Positions 63,406 through 64,000 of a DNA stretch of 64,000 bases are shown here, piece after piece. The notes beneath the pieces were generated by a model. The model ran no database searches. It saw only the letters and a list, made by a program, of their open reading frames with translations, and had not been told where the DNA came from. The number at the start of each line of letters is the position of its first letter. The first letter of the stretch is position 1. The translations under genes were made by a program, and so were the position numbers. The DNA comes from JAVBWI01 sp036677445. GTDB lineage: Bacteria; Bacillota; Clostridia; Christensenellales; CAG-138. Where the stretch lies: NCBI GenBank assembly GCA_036677445.1, contig JAVBWI010000017.1:62001-126000 (forward strand). Reading direction: 5' to 3'.

Positions 63406-63942
63406 TCAGAACAGCGGGAACAGCGTCTGATTGAACCATGTATAGCCCAGCTCCCATTGCGGCAGCACGTCCAGCGTACCCAGCAGGCCGATCAATATCC
63501 AAATCAACGCCAGCGCCGTTATACCCAGCACGATTCCCGAGACCGTACCGGTCTTTTTTTTCTCCTCTTCCGGCTGCTCCGGCGTATTCTGTATGCGTGC
63601 AAGGGCGCGCGCCTCGATCTCGGCCGCTTCTCCTTCGGTATAGCGGCGCGGCTTTGCGCCCGGCTGCGCGGGCAGCGCGCCCTGCGTGAGCCTGCGCAGG
63701 CGTATCTGCTTGGCCGTTAGCGCGTCCAGCCACCCGTACAGATCCCCGAGATACGGCCCTTTGCTGCGGATGGTTTGATACATCTCGCGGAACACCGCCT
63801 TTACGATCTGCACAGCCTCGTCCGGGCTGCGGGTCGCTTCGAGCGCGATGCGAAAAACCGTTTTATTGTAGCGCGTGTACAGCGTTGCAAACGCTTCCTT
63901 GTCGCCCTGCTGTATGCGCCGCATCAGCGTGGAAAGATCCAT
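63406..63942 (-). CDS. Sigma-region-2-like protein with C-terminal membrane anchor
   Basis: 178 residues from Met 63942 (GGGGGAGGT six to ten bases upstream). The first 95 residues read like region 2 of an ECF sigma factor: LMRRIQQGDKEAFATLYTRYNKTVFRIALEATRSPDEAVQIVKAVFREMYQTIR. There is no region 4; instead a Glu/Lys-rich stretch (IQNTPEQPEEEKKK) leads to one membrane helix (TGTVSGIVLGITALALIWILIGLLGTLDVL) and a short tail. A sigma factor cannot recognise a -35 without region 4. It may be an anti-sigma-like or membrane-tethered relative; similar proteins occur in Clostridia next to wall genes. Function uncertain. Confidence 0.75.
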   Translation of the reverse strand: MDLSTLMRRIQQGDKEAFATLYTRYNKTVFRIALEATRSPDEAVQIVKAVFREMYQTIRSKGPYLGDLYGWLDALTAKQIRLRRLTQGALPAQPGAKPRRYTEGEAAEIEARALARIQNTPEQPEEEKKKTGTVSGIVLGITALALIWILIGLLGTLDVLPQWELGYTWFNQTLFPLF

Positions 63943-64000
63943 GCGCCACCTCCCCCTGTCGTTATGTATCATTTTACCACGCATATTGTCGTCACGCAAA

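Overview
The window looks like a GC-rich (mid-50s percent by eye) chromosomal segment of an endospore-lineage Bacillota, most likely an uncultured Clostridia, perhaps a gut Christensenellales-type organism. The phylum call rests on Spo0A, a T-box leader before metG, an LCP-family wall protein, the gene order yybS-gdpP-rplI-dnaB, the block rpmH-rnpA-yidD-yidC-jag, FloA/NfeD, and surface proteins ending in a PPKTG sorting signal of the type used by C. difficile sortase B. The order or family assignment is a guess.

Layout. 0-7.2 kb: a 5'-truncated Vat-like acetyltransferase, small accessory genes, a T-box-controlled metG followed by tatD and a lipoprotein. 7.2-7.7 kb: an IS30 transposase remnant beside a tiny membrane-peptide ORF. 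7.9-12.4 kb: LCP protein, HD protein, spo0A, PPOX protein. 12.5-33.7 kb: a mosaic accessory region. On the minus strand it holds scattered phage-type genes: a terS/terL pair, two separate lysis cassettes, and a tail-tip module with a BppU-like baseplate protein, a glycine-rich tail protein and an NlpC/P60 lysin. On the plus strand it holds four paralogous, acidic, PPKTG-anchored surface proteins, the 3' scrap of a fifth, a short alanyl-tRNA synthetase, a flavodoxin and an orphan response regulator with a degenerate receiver. 34-40 kb (minus): mnmE, tsaD, a TIGR01906 membrane protein, glycogen phosphorylase. 40.2-56.5 kb (plus): nfeD/zinc-ribbon/floA operon, a PIG-V-like glycosyltransferase, NUDIX, split chromate transporter, MATE and MFS exporters, yybS-gdpP-rplI-dnaB, SDR, nitroreductase, MBL hydrolase. 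57-60 kb (minus): jag, yidC, yidD, rnpA, rpmH. 60.5-64 kb: murC, a lipoprotein, a TetR regulator and a sigma-region-2 protein with a membrane anchor.

Two things stand out. First, the four surface proteins share signal peptide, two conserved domains, the PPKTG anchor, a conserved 5' leader and a 3' tail; two share about 155 nearly identical bases over leader and signal peptide, so the locus can recombine. I do not recognise the family. Second, at least a dozen intergenic gaps carry mosaic copies of a modular element made of up to three hairpins. Linkers and loops are conserved while the stems change in a base-paired (compensatory) manner. Copies supply terminators, and in two unrelated genes the element supplies the stop codon and an almost identical C-terminal peptide. 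No tRNA, rRNA, CRISPR array, complete IS, complete prophage, dnaA or oriC was seen. Coordinates were read by hand; start codons were chosen by ribosome binding site where possible.
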